This document shows positions 42,710 through 52,001 of a stretch of DNA of 64,000 nucleotides, one piece after another. Location of the stretch: positions 1 to 64,000 of the forward strand of contig QXWX01000030.1 in assembly GCA_009911175.1 (NCBI GenBank). The letters are read 5' to 3'. The stretch's first letter is position 1. Each line of letters begins with the position of its first letter. Origin of the DNA: Lachnospiraceae bacterium (lineage in GTDB: Bacteria > Bacillota_A > Clostridia > Lachnospirales > Lachnospiraceae). Under the pieces are notes generated by a model that saw nothing but the letters and a program-made list of their open reading frames with translations, was not told where the DNA came from and did no database searches. The translations under genes and the position numbers were made by a program.

Positions 42710-43381
42710 ATGGCTAGAGAAGTAAAATGGACAAAATATCTATGGTTGAGCCTGCTCTTGTTTGGAGCATTTATGCTTGAATATTTTTCAATATTTGTAA
42801 TCGAATTCATGATTCTGCATGTAGATATATGGAACTATACCGCAAACCAAAGAAGCGTTCATTGTATGATAATGGTTTTTATATGGGCAGTTGTTATTGT
42901 AATGGCACTATTTTTTTCGCAGAAGTATTATCACTTTCCCTCAAGAGAAAATAAAGAGGATCATCCTTCTTTGAAAAATTGGGTCATAACATTTTCCTGC
43001 TTAATCTGCTGCAAAATCTTGACTTTTATAGATTGGCATACTCTAAAAGTATTTGGTGAAGTTCAAGGTAAAAATGCATACCAATTCTGTGCACAATATT
43101 TATACTATCTTTTTGAGGTAATGCTTGTTACTCTAATCATAATGTATGGGCAAAAAGCGATTGAAACCTTGTTGAAAAAAGAAAGTCCGATTCCTTTCGG
43201 TGGTATCATATTGGCTGTGACATGGGGAGCGTTTCATTTTGTGTCGAGAGGAGTAGGACTTGAAATATGGAATGGAATTTCTACTATGATATTTTCTGTT
43301 CTTAGCGGTGTAATGTATTTACGACTAAACAGAAAATGTTTGTATAGCTATCTTTTTATCGCTGTAGGCTATTTACTATAG
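42710..43381 (+). CDS. Integral membrane protein, CPBP-like
   Basis: The product is about 223 aa with six predicted membrane segments. The C-terminal part (ILAVTWGAFHFVSRGVGLEI, then FSVLSGVMYLRLNRKCLYSY) resembles the second half of CPBP-type intramembrane proteases, including a GxFHF-like histidine. I do not find the EExxR motif, so activity is doubtful. The start ATG 42710 follows AAGGTGAAGATA. No operon partner is clear. Confidence 0.45.
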   Translation: MAREVKWTKYLWLSLLLFGAFMLEYFSIFVIEFMILHVDIWNYTANQRSVHCMIMVFIWAVVIVMALFFSQKYYHFPSRENKEDHPSLKNWVITFSCLICCKILTFIDWHTLKVFGEVQGKNAYQFCAQYLYYLFEVMLVTLIIMYGQKAIETLLKKESPIPFGGIILAVTWGAFHFVSRGVGLEIWNGISTMIFSVLSGVMYLRLNRKCLYSYLFIAVGYLL

Positions 43382-43435
43382 ATTGCAATGAATTGATTGC
43401 TGTATTGAAGTTATAAGGAAGAATAGGTGACCAAT

Positions 43436-44542
43436 ATGAAAATGAAATCCAAGAGAAAAATTCTCATTATTGTATTATCTGTAGTTATTGTGCTGTTCAT
43501 TGCCGGAGATTGGGCATTATCCGTGATAATATACAACGAAAATTTTAACCAGCGTTTTGAAAGTGATGAGGCGTTTATACGGCATGTTGATGATTTTGAC
43601 GGATTGCAGCGCACGAAATATGAGTTTGTTTCCAATAAGGGACAGAAATTGACGGGATATCTGTACACCACGGAGGAAAAACCGCATGGAATCGTTGTAA
43701 TGTCTCACGGATTTGGCGGTGGCGGGCACAACTCTTATATGGACTGCGCAAATTATTTCGCGCATCATGGATACTGTGTTTTTTCTTATGATGCTACGGG
43801 AAATGATGAAAGCGAAGGTGAAGGAGTTGGAGGACTTCCACAGGGAGTCATAGATCTTGACTATGCAATCACATTTGTGGAAGAAAGTGGGAATTTCCCA
43901 GATCTGCCAATCGTTTTATTCGGGCATAGCTGGGGCGGTTACAGTGTTTGCAGTGTACTTACCTATCATCCTGAAGTAAAAGCAGTTATCGCGTGTTCCG
44001 GTTTTAACTCTTCATCGGATATGTTTGAAGCAGAGGGGAAAAAACAGGCAGGGAACGGTATCTATCTTATATTGCCGTTTGTGAAGCTCCACGAGAGGAT
44101 GAAATACGGCGGCTATGCCTCAAATACTGCGATGGACGGATTTTCAGAGAGCGATGCCGCCATTATGATCCTGCATAGTTTGGATGATGAAGTTGTTCCA
44201 GCCAAATACGGCTACGACATTTATTATGAAAAATATAAAGATGATTCCCGGTTTCGTTTCATTCATTTCCAGGATAAGGGACATAATTATTTCAATGATG
44301 AAACCTATAGGGATGAATTTAATGCGGAATTTGACAAATGGCTTGAAACACTGGATTACGATTATAATGTCTCCGAAAACAAAGAACGGTTTTCGAAGGA
44401 TAGAGCTGACTATATACATAAAAACCTTGACAGGGAAAAAAGGTTCAATTCATTAGATTTGGAGCTGTTTGGGGATTTTGTTGGTTTTTATGATGAAAAG
44501 ATACACGGGGTTATCAAAAGTGAAGAGGCTTTCGAGAAATGA
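43436..44542 (+). CDS. Membrane-anchored alpha/beta hydrolase
   Basis: The product is about 368 aa. An N-terminal helix (KILIIVLSVVIVLFIAGDWAL) anchors or exports it. Then come the oxyanion-loop VVMSHGFGGGGH, nucleophile elbow FGHSWGGYS (Ser), acid in ILHSLDDEVVP (Asp) and DKGHNYF (His), giving a complete Ser-Asp-His triad. It is probably an esterase, lipase or peptidase acting at the cell surface. The start ATG 43436 follows AGGTGACC. A strong terminator follows. Confidence 0.85.
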   Translation: MKMKSKRKILIIVLSVVIVLFIAGDWALSVIIYNENFNQRFESDEAFIRHVDDFDGLQRTKYEFVSNKGQKLTGYLYTTEEKPHGIVVMSHGFGGGGHNSYMDCANYFAHHGYCVFSYDATGNDESEGEGVGGLPQGVIDLDYAITFVEESGNFPDLPIVLFGHSWGGYSVCSVLTYHPEVKAVIACSGFNSSSDMFEAEGKKQAGNGIYLILPFVKLHERMKYGGYASNTAMDGFSESDAAIMILHSLDDEVVPAKYGYDIYYEKYKDDSRFRFIHFQDKGHNYFNDETYRDEFNAEFDKWLETLDYDYNVSENKERFSKDRADYIHKNLDREKRFNSLDLELFGDFVGFYDEKIHGVIKSEEAFEK

Positions 44543-44553
44543 TTAGTCCAAAA

Positions 44554-44592
44554 TAGCGAGAGCTGTAACCAATGTGGTTACAGCTCTCGCTA
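44554..44592 (+). terminator. Strong terminator after the hydrolase gene
   Basis: TAGCGAGAGCTGTAACC and GGTTACAGCTCTCGCTA form a perfect 17-bp stem with a 5-nt loop, followed by AATTTTT. Confidence 0.85.
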
Positions 44593-44758
44593 AATTTTTC
44601 CCTAAATTTGCAAATATGGCACTTTATTTTGCAAAAGTGGACTGTCTCGTTGAAAGTAATGGATAAAGTAGATACAATAAAATTATCTTTGTAGCAATGA
44701 AAGAATTTTTTTATTACCGGAAAGCTATGGAGTAATAATGTATACGGAGGAAAACATA

Positions 44759-45193
44759 ATGAAATCTATTTGTGGAATTGATTGTACGAACTGTGAATTA
44801 AGCAGCACTTGTAACGGGTGTGCGGCAACAGGAGGCCAGCCTTTTGGGGCGGAATGCCTTGTTGCACAATGCTGTAAAAAAGGCAAGACAGCGTTAAGTG
44901 AATTGAAAGAAAAGCTGATTGCGGCCTTCAATGCGCTTCACATTCCGGATATGGAAGAAGTAACAGAGCTGAATGCGCTGAAAGGTTCCTTTGCCAACAT
45001 TGAATATGCCCTTCCCAACAGCCAGATTGTAAAGTTTTGGGATGACAACAGGATCTATCTGGGGAACCAGCTGCAAAAAAAGGACAGCGACAGGTGCTAC
45101 GGGATCATCGCTGACGAGAAATACCTCATGGTGTCTGAGTACAGCGGCTTTGGAACTGATGCAGAGATTATTGTGTTCAAACGATGGAACTAA
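44759..45193 (+). CDS. DUF3795-type cysteine-rich protein
   Basis: The product is about 144 aa. The N-terminus is cysteine-rich (CGIDCTNCELSSTCNGCA and CLVAQCCKKGK), probably binding zinc or another metal, as in DUF3795 proteins. The C-terminal half (SQIVKFWDDNRIYLGNQL onwards) is a separate small domain. The function is unknown. The start ATG 44759 has GGAGG 10 bp upstream. Confidence 0.7.
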   Translation: MKSICGIDCTNCELSSTCNGCAATGGQPFGAECLVAQCCKKGKTALSELKEKLIAAFNALHIPDMEEVTELNALKGSFANIEYALPNSQIVKFWDDNRIYLGNQLQKKDSDRCYGIIADEKYLMVSEYSGFGTDAEIIVFKRWN

Positions 45194-45238
45194 AATGGAT
45201 CTTCTGGAAAAAACAATAAAAGAGTGGAGGGACGTCCA

Positions 45239-45637
45239 GTGAAGATCTCAAGAGTGACAGCACAATTTCCCTGTGATTGTAAAACGGTCTGGGATATTGT
45301 TACAGATAATGAGAATTTTGAATGGCGAAGTGATTTATCTAAAATCGAAATAATTGATGAAAATCGTTTTGACGAGTATACAAGGGATAAATTTGTAACA
45401 CATTTTCGGATCACTGCAAAGGAGCCATACCGAGAATACCGCTTTGATATGGAAAATCAGAACATGAGAGGTCACTGGAGCGGCATATTTGAGAGCTGCG
45501 ATGATGGTACACAGATTACTTTTACAGAACAAGTCCAGGTGAAGAACCCGATTATGAATTTGTTTGTAAAGGGGTATCTGAAAAAGCAGCAGGTCGGGTA
45601 TATTGCAGATCTCAGAAAAGCGATAGCAAAATTGTAA
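45239..45637 (+). CDS. SRPBCC-family (START-like) protein
   Basis: The product is about 132 aa. It begins KISRVTAQFPCDCKTVWDIV, then TDNENFEWRSDLSKIEII, and ends GYLKKQQVGYIADLRKAI, the helix-grip pattern of polyketide-cyclase/START-like proteins that bind hydrophobic ligands. The start GTG 45239 lies 8 bp from GGAGG. No partner enzyme is evident. Confidence 0.75.
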   Translation: MKISRVTAQFPCDCKTVWDIVTDNENFEWRSDLSKIEIIDENRFDEYTRDKFVTHFRITAKEPYREYRFDMENQNMRGHWSGIFESCDDGTQITFTEQVQVKNPIMNLFVKGYLKKQQVGYIADLRKAIAKL

Positions 45638-45763
45638 GTTGGAGGATTAAGCAAGTAAAGAAGTGCAGCTTCCTGGGAAAAAGCGGATGAAAGTTAATGC
45701 CTTTCTAAGAGGAAATATACTGGAGACGGGAACGCTGCTGAAAAGAGTGGAGGAGACGACAAA

Positions 45764-46195
45764 ATGAGAAATCCAGAACAAACAATAGGAAACTTAATAG
45801 ATAAGCAGAAAGTTTCATTCATTGCCTCGATTTCCGCGGAAGGTTTCCCAAATATGAAAGCTATGCTGCCGCCCAGAAAACGAGTGGGAATCAAGGAATT
45901 TTGGTTTACAACTAATACATCTTCTATGCGGGTAGCTCAATACAGGGAAAATCCAAATGCCAGCATTTATTTTTATGACAAACGTTTTTTCCGTGGAGTT
46001 ATGCTGATTGGCACCATGGAGGTTTTAGAGGATGCTGAAGCTAAGCAGATGATCTGGCTTGAGGGTGATACTATGTATTATCCCCAGGGCGTGACAGATC
46101 CTGATTATTGTGTTTTAAAATTTACTGCTGAAAAAGGGAGATACTATTCTAACTTTAAATCAGAAGATTTTGATGTGCTGCCCATGAGCATATGA
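45764..46195 (+). CDS. Pyridoxamine 5'-phosphate oxidase-like flavoprotein
   Basis: The product is 143 aa. It has a split-barrel FMN-binding fold with FIASISAEGFPNMKAMLPPR and FWFTTNTSSMRVAQYRENPN, then ASIYFYD. This is the short PNPOx-like type, often a general stress or flavin-reducing protein, not true PdxH. The start ATG 45764 follows GGAGG. Confidence 0.8.
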   Translation: MRNPEQTIGNLIDKQKVSFIASISAEGFPNMKAMLPPRKRVGIKEFWFTTNTSSMRVAQYRENPNASIYFYDKRFFRGVMLIGTMEVLEDAEAKQMIWLEGDTMYYPQGVTDPDYCVLKFTAEKGRYYSNFKSEDFDVLPMSI

Positions 46196-46224
46196 AAGAA
46201 AATATCTGTGTGGCAGGAGATGGC

Positions 46225-46499
46225 TAAAGATAAGTAAAATATTATTATTAGAGGACGATGTGAGTCTGGTAGATGGACTCAAGTATTCTCTAGGGAAGAA
46301 CGGATTTGATGTTACGGTTGTACGGACAGTGGAAAAAGCCCTTGAGTCCCTGTCAATTATCAGTGAGTACGATCTATTACTGCTTGATGTTACTTTACCG
46401 GATGGAACAGGATTTGATGTATGTGAAAAGGTAAGACGGCAGAATAGGCAGATACGTGGATACAATCAGTGCGCCATAGATTTTGGAAAGATAATTTGA
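46225..46499 (+). pseudogene. Truncated response regulator
   Basis: The frame reads ISKILLLEDDVSLVDGLKYS, then LLLLDVTLPDGTGFDVCEKV and RRQNRQI, the first two thirds of a receiver domain with its acidic pair and phospho-Asp. The last part of the receiver and the whole DNA-binding domain are missing, replaced by RGYNQCAIDFGKII. At the expected start the codon is ATA (46225) rather than ATG, 5-10 bp after AGGAGA, so translation initiation is also impaired. Confidence 0.55.
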
Positions 46500-46508
46500 G
46501 GTTAATCA

Positions 46509-46910
46509 ATGATTAAAATATTATTTGTAGATGATAATTTCGATTGCTTAAAGATTCTGGAGCGTGTGTTTAGGAAAGAGTTTATCGTATATACAACGTC
46601 GGGAGTGAATGCGGCAATGGAGATTCTGAAAAATAAAAAGGTCAATTTGGTCTGTTCTGATTTGCATATGCGCGGTGAGACAGGTGTTGTTCTGCTACAG
46701 GAGATGATACGGAGCGACATGAATATACCGTTTATTTTGATGTCCGGTGATATTGACAGTATGGAAATAAAGAGGGCAGAATCTTATGGGGCAGTCTTTC
46801 TGGAGAAAAACGGGGAGTTAGCCTCTCGGATTAAGAGAATTGCGGTTTCAGTAGAGAAAAAAGGAAGCCAGGCAATTGGGGAGATGCCAGCATGCGTAAA
46901 AAAATATTAA
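46509..46910 (+). CDS. Stand-alone receiver-domain protein
   Basis: The product is 133 aa. The receiver fold has VDDN, phospho-acceptor in VCSDLHMRGETG, Ser in ILMSGD and Lys in FLEKNG. There is no output domain. It overlaps the next response-regulator gene by 19 bp and could act as a phosphate sink or connector for the kinase at 47554. The start ATG 46509 has TTTGAGG upstream. Confidence 0.75.
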   Translation: MIKILFVDDNFDCLKILERVFRKEFIVYTTSGVNAAMEILKNKKVNLVCSDLHMRGETGVVLLQEMIRSDMNIPFILMSGDIDSMEIKRAESYGAVFLEKNGELASRIKRIAVSVEKKGSQAIGEMPACVKKY

Positions 46911-47566
46911 TAGCGGATGATGAAGCAGATATTGTGTCAATGCTTCGTGCCTTTTTTGAAAGCAAAGGATATTTTGTCCTGTCAGCCGTAAATGGAACAG
47001 AAGCATTAAAGCAAGTGGAACAGGAACCGGATATTATCTTGCTTGATATTAATATGCCCGGACTGGATGGCCTGAAGGTTTGCGAACGTATTCGGGATTA
47101 TGTGTCCTGCCCTATTCTTTTCTTGACTGCGCGAATAGAAGATACAGACAAAGTAAAAGGGTTTGCCGTCGGCGGTGATGATTATATTGTCAAGCCCTTT
47201 TCCCTTATGGAGCTTGAAGCAAGGGTGACTGCGCATTTGCGCCGGGAAGCAAGGCGTACCTTTGATGCACAGATCAAGTTCTCCGGTGACCTGACGGTTG
47301 ATTATTCAGAGCGCTGCCTTTTCTTTGAGGGGCAGCGTCTTGGTCTTGCTAAAAAAGAATTTGATATTGTGGAACTGTTATCTCAAAATCCGGGACAGGT
47401 TTTTACGAAAGAACGGATTTATGAGCGCATTTGGGGTTATGACAGCATGGGGGACAGCAGTGTTGTGGCGGAGCATATCCGAAGGATACGGTCAAAGATT
47501 GCAGCATATACGGACAGGGCATATATTGAAACAGTTTGGGGGTGCGGATACAAATGGAGAAAATAA
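46892..47566 (+). CDS. OmpR-family response regulator
   Basis: The product is 224 aa. The receiver has IADDEAD, LLDINMPGLDG and IVKPFS. The winged helix has LAKKEFDIVELLSQNPGQVF, SVVAEHIRRIRSKI and ETVWGCGYKW. It forms a two-component system with the following kinase (13-bp overlap) and probably controls the ABC genes at 48790-50738, the arrangement of peptide-antibiotic (SpaRK/LanRK-like) response systems. Confidence 0.9.
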   Translation: MRKKILIADDEADIVSMLRAFFESKGYFVLSAVNGTEALKQVEQEPDIILLDINMPGLDGLKVCERIRDYVSCPILFLTARIEDTDKVKGFAVGGDDYIVKPFSLMELEARVTAHLRREARRTFDAQIKFSGDLTVDYSERCLFFEGQRLGLAKKEFDIVELLSQNPGQVFTKERIYERIWGYDSMGDSSVVAEHIRRIRSKIAAYTDRAYIETVWGCGYKWRK

Positions 47567-48729
47567 AGCACTATAGACTGAATTTATCTCTTAGGAAAAG
47601 TCTGGTGCTCTACGTGGCAGTTTTTGCGGTACTTGCTCTTATTCTCTCTATCATGACAATTTCCATATGCGATAACACAGTGGATACAATAAGGAAGTCT
47701 TACCCGTTGGCCGGTGAAAAATATTACCTGACAAATGAGCAGGGCAAACGACTGGGCGACGGCACCTATATCGGGAATGTACCTGTTATGCCTTCCGGGC
47801 AGGATGAACGTATTATCACTTTATTAGAATTGTTTTCTACGATTGCTGCACCTGTCTATTCCGCATTATGTATTATAGCGGCAGCATTTCTGTTTTACAG
47901 GGACAAGCTGAAAAAGCCGCTTGCAAACTTGCGCATTGCGGCTGAAAAAATATCAAATAATGACTTGGACTTTGCGGTAGGATACGACAGTAAAGATGAG
48001 TTGGGGGAGCTTGTGGATTCCTTTGAAATCATGCGCGCGGCTCTTGTAAATAATTTTTCTGAAATGTGGAGGCAGGTCGAAGAACGGAAAGCACTCAATG
48101 CTGCATTTGCCCATGATTTGCGTACCCCGCTTACAGTATTAAAAGGCTACAATGAAATGCTGCAGGTAAATGCAGATGAACGGACAAGAAAAATCGCTGC
48201 TACTATGGGAAAACACATATCCCGTATGGAGGCTTATGTAAGCAGTATGAGCAGTCTCAGGCGTTTGGAGGACACACAGCCGAAGTACGAGGCGGTTTCT
48301 CTGCAGCCGTTTTTGTCTTCTCTACAGGAAAACGCACAAATGGTATGTACACAAAATAGAAAAGCATTGCACCTGCAAAATGAGGTGCCTGCCTGTGAAC
48401 TTTTTATAGATAGATCGTTCATTTTACAAGTATGCAATAATCTGTTAGCAAATGCCGTCCGCTATGCCCGGACGTCCATTACATTGTCTTTTTCTTTACA
48501 GAATAAAGGATTGCTGATCATGGTATTGGATGACGGAAAAGGCTTTGATAAGAATATTGTACGTAAGGTAACGAATCCATATTTCACAGAAGAAGACCGT
48601 GCGGAACACTTTGGCCTTGGATTATATATCTGCAGGCTGCTCTGCGAACATCATGGCGGATATCTGAACATTGATAATACGCCGAATGGAGCTATGGTAT
48701 CTGCATTTTTCAAAAATCTTTCTTTGTAG
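47554..48729 (+). CDS. Sensor histidine kinase
   Basis: The product is about 391 aa. Two membrane helices (near 20-42 and 105-130) flank a short extracytoplasmic loop. A HAMP region follows (EKISNNDLDFAVGYDSKDEL), then the phospho-acceptor in FAHDLRTPLTVLKGY, N box (CNNLLANAVRYARTS) and G boxes (VLDDGKGFDKN and HFGLGLYICRLL). The small sensor loop suggests sensing at or in the membrane. The start ATG 47554 follows GGGGGTGCGG. Confidence 0.9.
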   Translation: MEKIKHYRLNLSLRKSLVLYVAVFAVLALILSIMTISICDNTVDTIRKSYPLAGEKYYLTNEQGKRLGDGTYIGNVPVMPSGQDERIITLLELFSTIAAPVYSALCIIAAAFLFYRDKLKKPLANLRIAAEKISNNDLDFAVGYDSKDELGELVDSFEIMRAALVNNFSEMWRQVEERKALNAAFAHDLRTPLTVLKGYNEMLQVNADERTRKIAATMGKHISRMEAYVSSMSSLRRLEDTQPKYEAVSLQPFLSSLQENAQMVCTQNRKALHLQNEVPACELFIDRSFILQVCNNLLANAVRYARTSITLSFSLQNKGLLIMVLDDGKGFDKNIVRKVTNPYFTEEDRAEHFGLGLYICRLLCEHHGGYLNIDNTPNGAMVSAFFKNLSL

Positions 48730-48789
48730 ATAAAAAGTTGAAATTTACGCGTTATACTCGTCATAAAAACATAGGAAAGGAAGTTTGAC

Positions 48790-49665
48790 ATGGTTTTAAA
48801 AACAGTCGGGCTGACCAAACAATTTGGCGGGAAGACAGCCGTAAATGATTTGAACATTACTTTATCAAATGGTGTTTATGGACTATTGGGGGCAAATGGC
48901 GCGGGGAAAACTACATTTATGAGACTGCTGTGCAATCTTCAAAAACCTACTTCTGGAAGAATATTTCTGAATGGGAAAAACATTGCAGGGCTTGGAGAAA
49001 AGTATAGGAATCTTTTGGGATATCTGCCGCAGCATTTTGCGTATTACCCCGATTTTACCGCACTTGATTTTCTGCTGTATGTTGCAGCTCTAAAGGGAGT
49101 GGGTGAAAAAGCGGCGCAGAAAAAATCAAACGAATTACTTGAAGAGGTAGGATTATCTGCAGAAAGCAGACATAAAATTAAAACCTTTTCCGGCGGTATG
49201 AAACAGCGATTGGGAATTGCACAGGCAATGTTGAATAACCCGCGTATATTAATCTTAGACGAGCCGACAGCAGGGCTTGACCCTAAAGAGCGTGTCCGTT
49301 TTCGTAATCTGATCAGTGCATTTGCAAAAGATCGTATCGTAATCTTATCTACCCACATTGTTTCTGATGTAGAGTTTATTGCAGAGGAAATTATTATGAT
49401 GAAATCCGGTTCAATTATTCACTTCGGGAAACCACAGGAGATCACGTCTGAAATCAATGGGCAGGTGTGGGAGTGCATTGTCCCATCGGCAAAGGCGGAG
49501 AAATATGCAGCAGCATTTAACACCAGCAATTTGCGCAACATGAATAATAACAAAACGGTTTTACGGATCATTGCAGATCATCCGCCTATGGCAGATGCTT
49601 CGCAGGTGCAGCCTAATTTGGAAGATTTGTATCTATTTTATTTCAAAGGAGGCACAGAAGAATGA
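48790..49665 (+). CDS. ABC transporter ATPase (antimicrobial export/immunity type)
   Basis: The product is 291 aa. Walker A GLLGANGAGKTTF, signature FSGGMKQRLGIAQAML, Walker B ILILDEPTAGLDP and the C-terminal NLEDLYLYYF place it in the BcrA/CcmA-like export ATPases. It overlaps its permease by 4 bp. Position behind a two-component system suggests peptide-antibiotic or lantibiotic immunity. Confidence 0.9.
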   Translation: MVLKTVGLTKQFGGKTAVNDLNITLSNGVYGLLGANGAGKTTFMRLLCNLQKPTSGRIFLNGKNIAGLGEKYRNLLGYLPQHFAYYPDFTALDFLLYVAALKGVGEKAAQKKSNELLEEVGLSAESRHKIKTFSGGMKQRLGIAQAMLNNPRILILDEPTAGLDPKERVRFRNLISAFAKDRIVILSTHIVSDVEFIAEEIIMMKSGSIIHFGKPQEITSEINGQVWECIVPSAKAEKYAAAFNTSNLRNMNNNKTVLRIIADHPPMADASQVQPNLEDLYLFYFKGGTEE

Positions 49666-50738
49666 AAAAACTAATTCAATTTGAATTACGAAAAATATTT
49701 TCAAAACGCCTGACACAGATTGCTTTGCTTTTTGTACTGTTTTTTTCTGCCATTTTGGGGTTTTCCAGCTATCAAAATAAATACGCATTTGATGGAGTGA
49801 GCAAGGAAGGGACAGGAAAAACAGCCGTAGAGATTGATAAGGAGATTGCGGCGAAATATGAGGGAGTATTGACAGATGAAAAAGTTCAGCAAATGATGAA
49901 TGACTTTGCTGCCCAAACGAACTTACATGGAATGAATGCTGCGTATCTCTATCATAACGCTCTGCAGTCTGCAGTTTTTACGCGGTTTTCTGATATGAAT
50001 GGAAACTGGAACGGTGTTCGTGTTTCGGATGCATTTGGCGGTGAGGAAGTCAGGATTGGTTATGTTGACGGCTGGCTTACAACGAGCCAGAACATGGTTA
50101 AGATTTTTTTCATTCTTTCGCTGGTTATTGTTATTATGACCGCACCTGTTTTCTGTGGTGAATATGGCGGAGTGGATAATATTATCCTTACAAGTAGATA
50201 TGGAAGGACGAAATGTGGGGCGGCGAAAGTGGGCGCTGGTTTGATTGCTGCATTTATAGTGACACTGGCAGTAGCTGCCGTCAATATTTTGTTTGCATTT
50301 GTTCTATATGGAAGAGATGGATTGAATTGCAGCGTTCTTTTTGCGCCTATGCCATTTGATAATGGGTATATTCCTTTTAATATTACCTGTGGAACTTTGC
50401 TGAAATATCAAGTTTTGCTGGCTTTTACGGGAACATTGAGTGTTGCGGGAATTACGCTGCTAATCTCAGCTATCAGCAGGAATCAGATGGTGGCTCTGGT
50501 TGCTTCAGCGGCAGTGTACTTTTTCCCTGCTGTATTACCCATTTCGGAAAGTAATCCATTGTTTCGGTTTATAGGGCTTTTACCTATGTATCATGCTCAA
50601 TTTGTTTCTCTCATGTCAATAGAACAAATGGATAACGGCATATTATATGCAATATGGGTTATTCCGACGGCATTTATTTTTATAGAAACAGGTGCTTTTG
50701 CTTCCCGTAGATTTTTTGCGAATCATCAAGTCACATAA
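49662..50738 (+). CDS. ABC-2-type permease
   Basis: The product is 358 aa. One N-terminal helix, a large extracytoplasmic segment (about 40-140), then five C-terminal helices (for example FFILSLVIVIMTAPVFCGEY) give the ABC-2 layout. The pair with the preceding ATPase presumably forms a homodimeric exporter. The start ATG 49662 overlaps the ATPase stop. Confidence 0.8.
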   Translation: MKKLIQFELRKIFSKRLTQIALLFVLFFSAILGFSSYQNKYAFDGVSKEGTGKTAVEIDKEIAAKYEGVLTDEKVQQMMNDFAAQTNLHGMNAAYLYHNALQSAVFTRFSDMNGNWNGVRVSDAFGGEEVRIGYVDGWLTTSQNMVKIFFILSLVIVIMTAPVFCGEYGGVDNIILTSRYGRTKCGAAKVGAGLIAAFIVTLAVAAVNILFAFVLYGRDGLNCSVLFAPMPFDNGYIPFNITCGTLLKYQVLLAFTGTLSVAGITLLISAISRNQMVALVASAAVYFFPAVLPISESNPLFRFIGLLPMYHAQFVSLMSIEQMDNGILYAIWVIPTAFIFIETGAFASRRFFANHQVT

Positions 50739-50837
50739 AGAACGGGAGAAATAAATGAAATCACAAATACTATAATATTTCCTGTTAGGCAAAGGAATGC
50801 CAAGCTGGTGATAATTTTTATAAATCCAAGGTTACTT

Positions 50838-50871
50838 TCTATTATATTTCAGGTATCTGAAATATAATAGA
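50838..50871. promoter_or_regulatory. Perfect 15-bp-arm palindrome upstream of the MerR-type gene
   Basis: TCTATTATATTTCAG and CTGAAATATAATAGA flank GTAT. The site ends 4 bp before the ribosome site of the regulator gene, fitting autoregulation. Confidence 0.7.
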
Positions 50872-50887
50872 TGCAGGAGGGATGGAA

Positions 50888-51901
50888 ATGGATTATCTCA
50901 CTGCTGCAGAGATTGCAAATAAATGGAAAGTGTCCAGCCGGATGGCTGCTTATTATTGTGAGGCCGGAAGGATAGAGGGCGCTGTAAAAAAAGGAAAGAC
51001 CTGGTTTATTCCGGCCGACGCTCCAAAACCCTTGGATAAGCGTTATTCCAGAGATACTATCAAAGCAAAAGAGAGTCAGGCAGTTGGCGACATACTTGTA
51101 GATATTGCGGAATCGGCGGTTTATCATATGAAAGATATTTTTGAACATCTGGGGTTTACCCGTGAAACCCTGCGGTATTATGAGGAAATCGGACTTATCA
51201 AGCCGAAAAGAGGGCAGTATAGCAGATATCGTGAATTTGACTTGTTTGACATCTACCGTTTGATGGCGATTGATTTCTATAAGAAACGGGGATTTTCACC
51301 AGTTGCCATCAAAGGAATACTAGAGGCAAAGCCAGAGGAATATGCCGAAAAGCTTCAGCAACAGTCAGACAGCCTGCAGGCTCAGATAGACCGGCTTTCT
51401 CAGATACAGAAGCGTCTGAAGGAGACACAGCGTTTTTATCAGGAGTTTTCCGAGAATACCGGTAAGCTTGAGATCCGGGAACTACCGCTTTATTATGTGG
51501 CAGAGCGGTTTCCTTCCGTAGCTTCCTTTGGAGAGTACAGGAATAAAGTGCTGCGGTTTCTCAACGTGGAGAATGAGGATATTCTTTCAAGCATGGTTCG
51601 GACGCTTACTTTTGATGAAACAGGTTACAAAGGCTCAGAAATGTATGTAGTAAAACCTGCCGGAAAAATAGAACATGAGAAGCAAAATGTTTATCTGGAG
51701 CATGGAAAATGCCTGTATACCACATTGCTTGCAGATAATAATGACACTTCGGTTCCGGAAAAGATGTTTTCTCTGTGCCATGCATGGGCAAAAGAAAATC
51801 AGGCAGCGTTTCGCGGTATGGTGTATATTTTTGTCCGTATGGCGATGCCAAATGAGGATATAGACAAACACATTTACGAAGTATGGGTTCCTCTAAAATG
51901 A
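50888..51901 (+). CDS. Double-HTH MerR-type regulator with GyrI-like ligand domain
   Basis: The product is about 337 aa. An excisionase/MerR-like HTH at 1-45 (YLTAAEIANKWKVSSRMAAY) precedes a second, classical MerR head (HLGFTRETLRYYEEIGLIKP and FDLFDIYRLMAIDFYKKRGF). A coiled coil follows, then a C-terminal effector domain (GSEMYVVKPAGKIEHEKQ onwards). The tandem HTH is unusual. The likely target is the flavoprotein-ABC operon downstream, whose promoter has the 19-bp spacer typical of MerR control. The start ATG 50888 follows CAGGAGGGATGGAA. Confidence 0.75.
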   Translation: MDYLTAAEIANKWKVSSRMAAYYCEAGRIEGAVKKGKTWFIPADAPKPLDKRYSRDTIKAKESQAVGDILVDIAESAVYHMKDIFEHLGFTRETLRYYEEIGLIKPKRGQYSRYREFDLFDIYRLMAIDFYKKRGFSPVAIKGILEAKPEEYAEKLQQQSDSLQAQIDRLSQIQKRLKETQRFYQEFSENTGKLEIRELPLYYVAERFPSVASFGEYRNKVLRFLNVENEDILSSMVRTLTFDETGYKGSEMYVVKPAGKIEHEKQNVYLEHGKCLYTTLLADNNDTSVPEKMFSLCHAWAKENQAAFRGMVYIFVRMAMPNEDIDKHIYEVWVPLK

Positions 51902-51915
51902 ATTACACTTTCCTC

Positions 51916-51946
51916 TTGACTTGGGGGATTCCACCGGCTTTACAGT
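51916..51946 (+). promoter_or_regulatory. MerR-type promoter with 19-bp spacer
   Basis: TTGACT (51916-51921) and TACAGT (51941-51946) are separated by 19 bp, the overlong spacing remodelled by MerR-family activators. It lies between the MerR-type gene and the operon from 52002. Confidence 0.6.
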
Positions 51947-52001
51947 ATTATTTGCAGGGCCGGTTTTTTTTGGCCCTATTGAATAGAAGGGAGAAAAAAG
52001 A

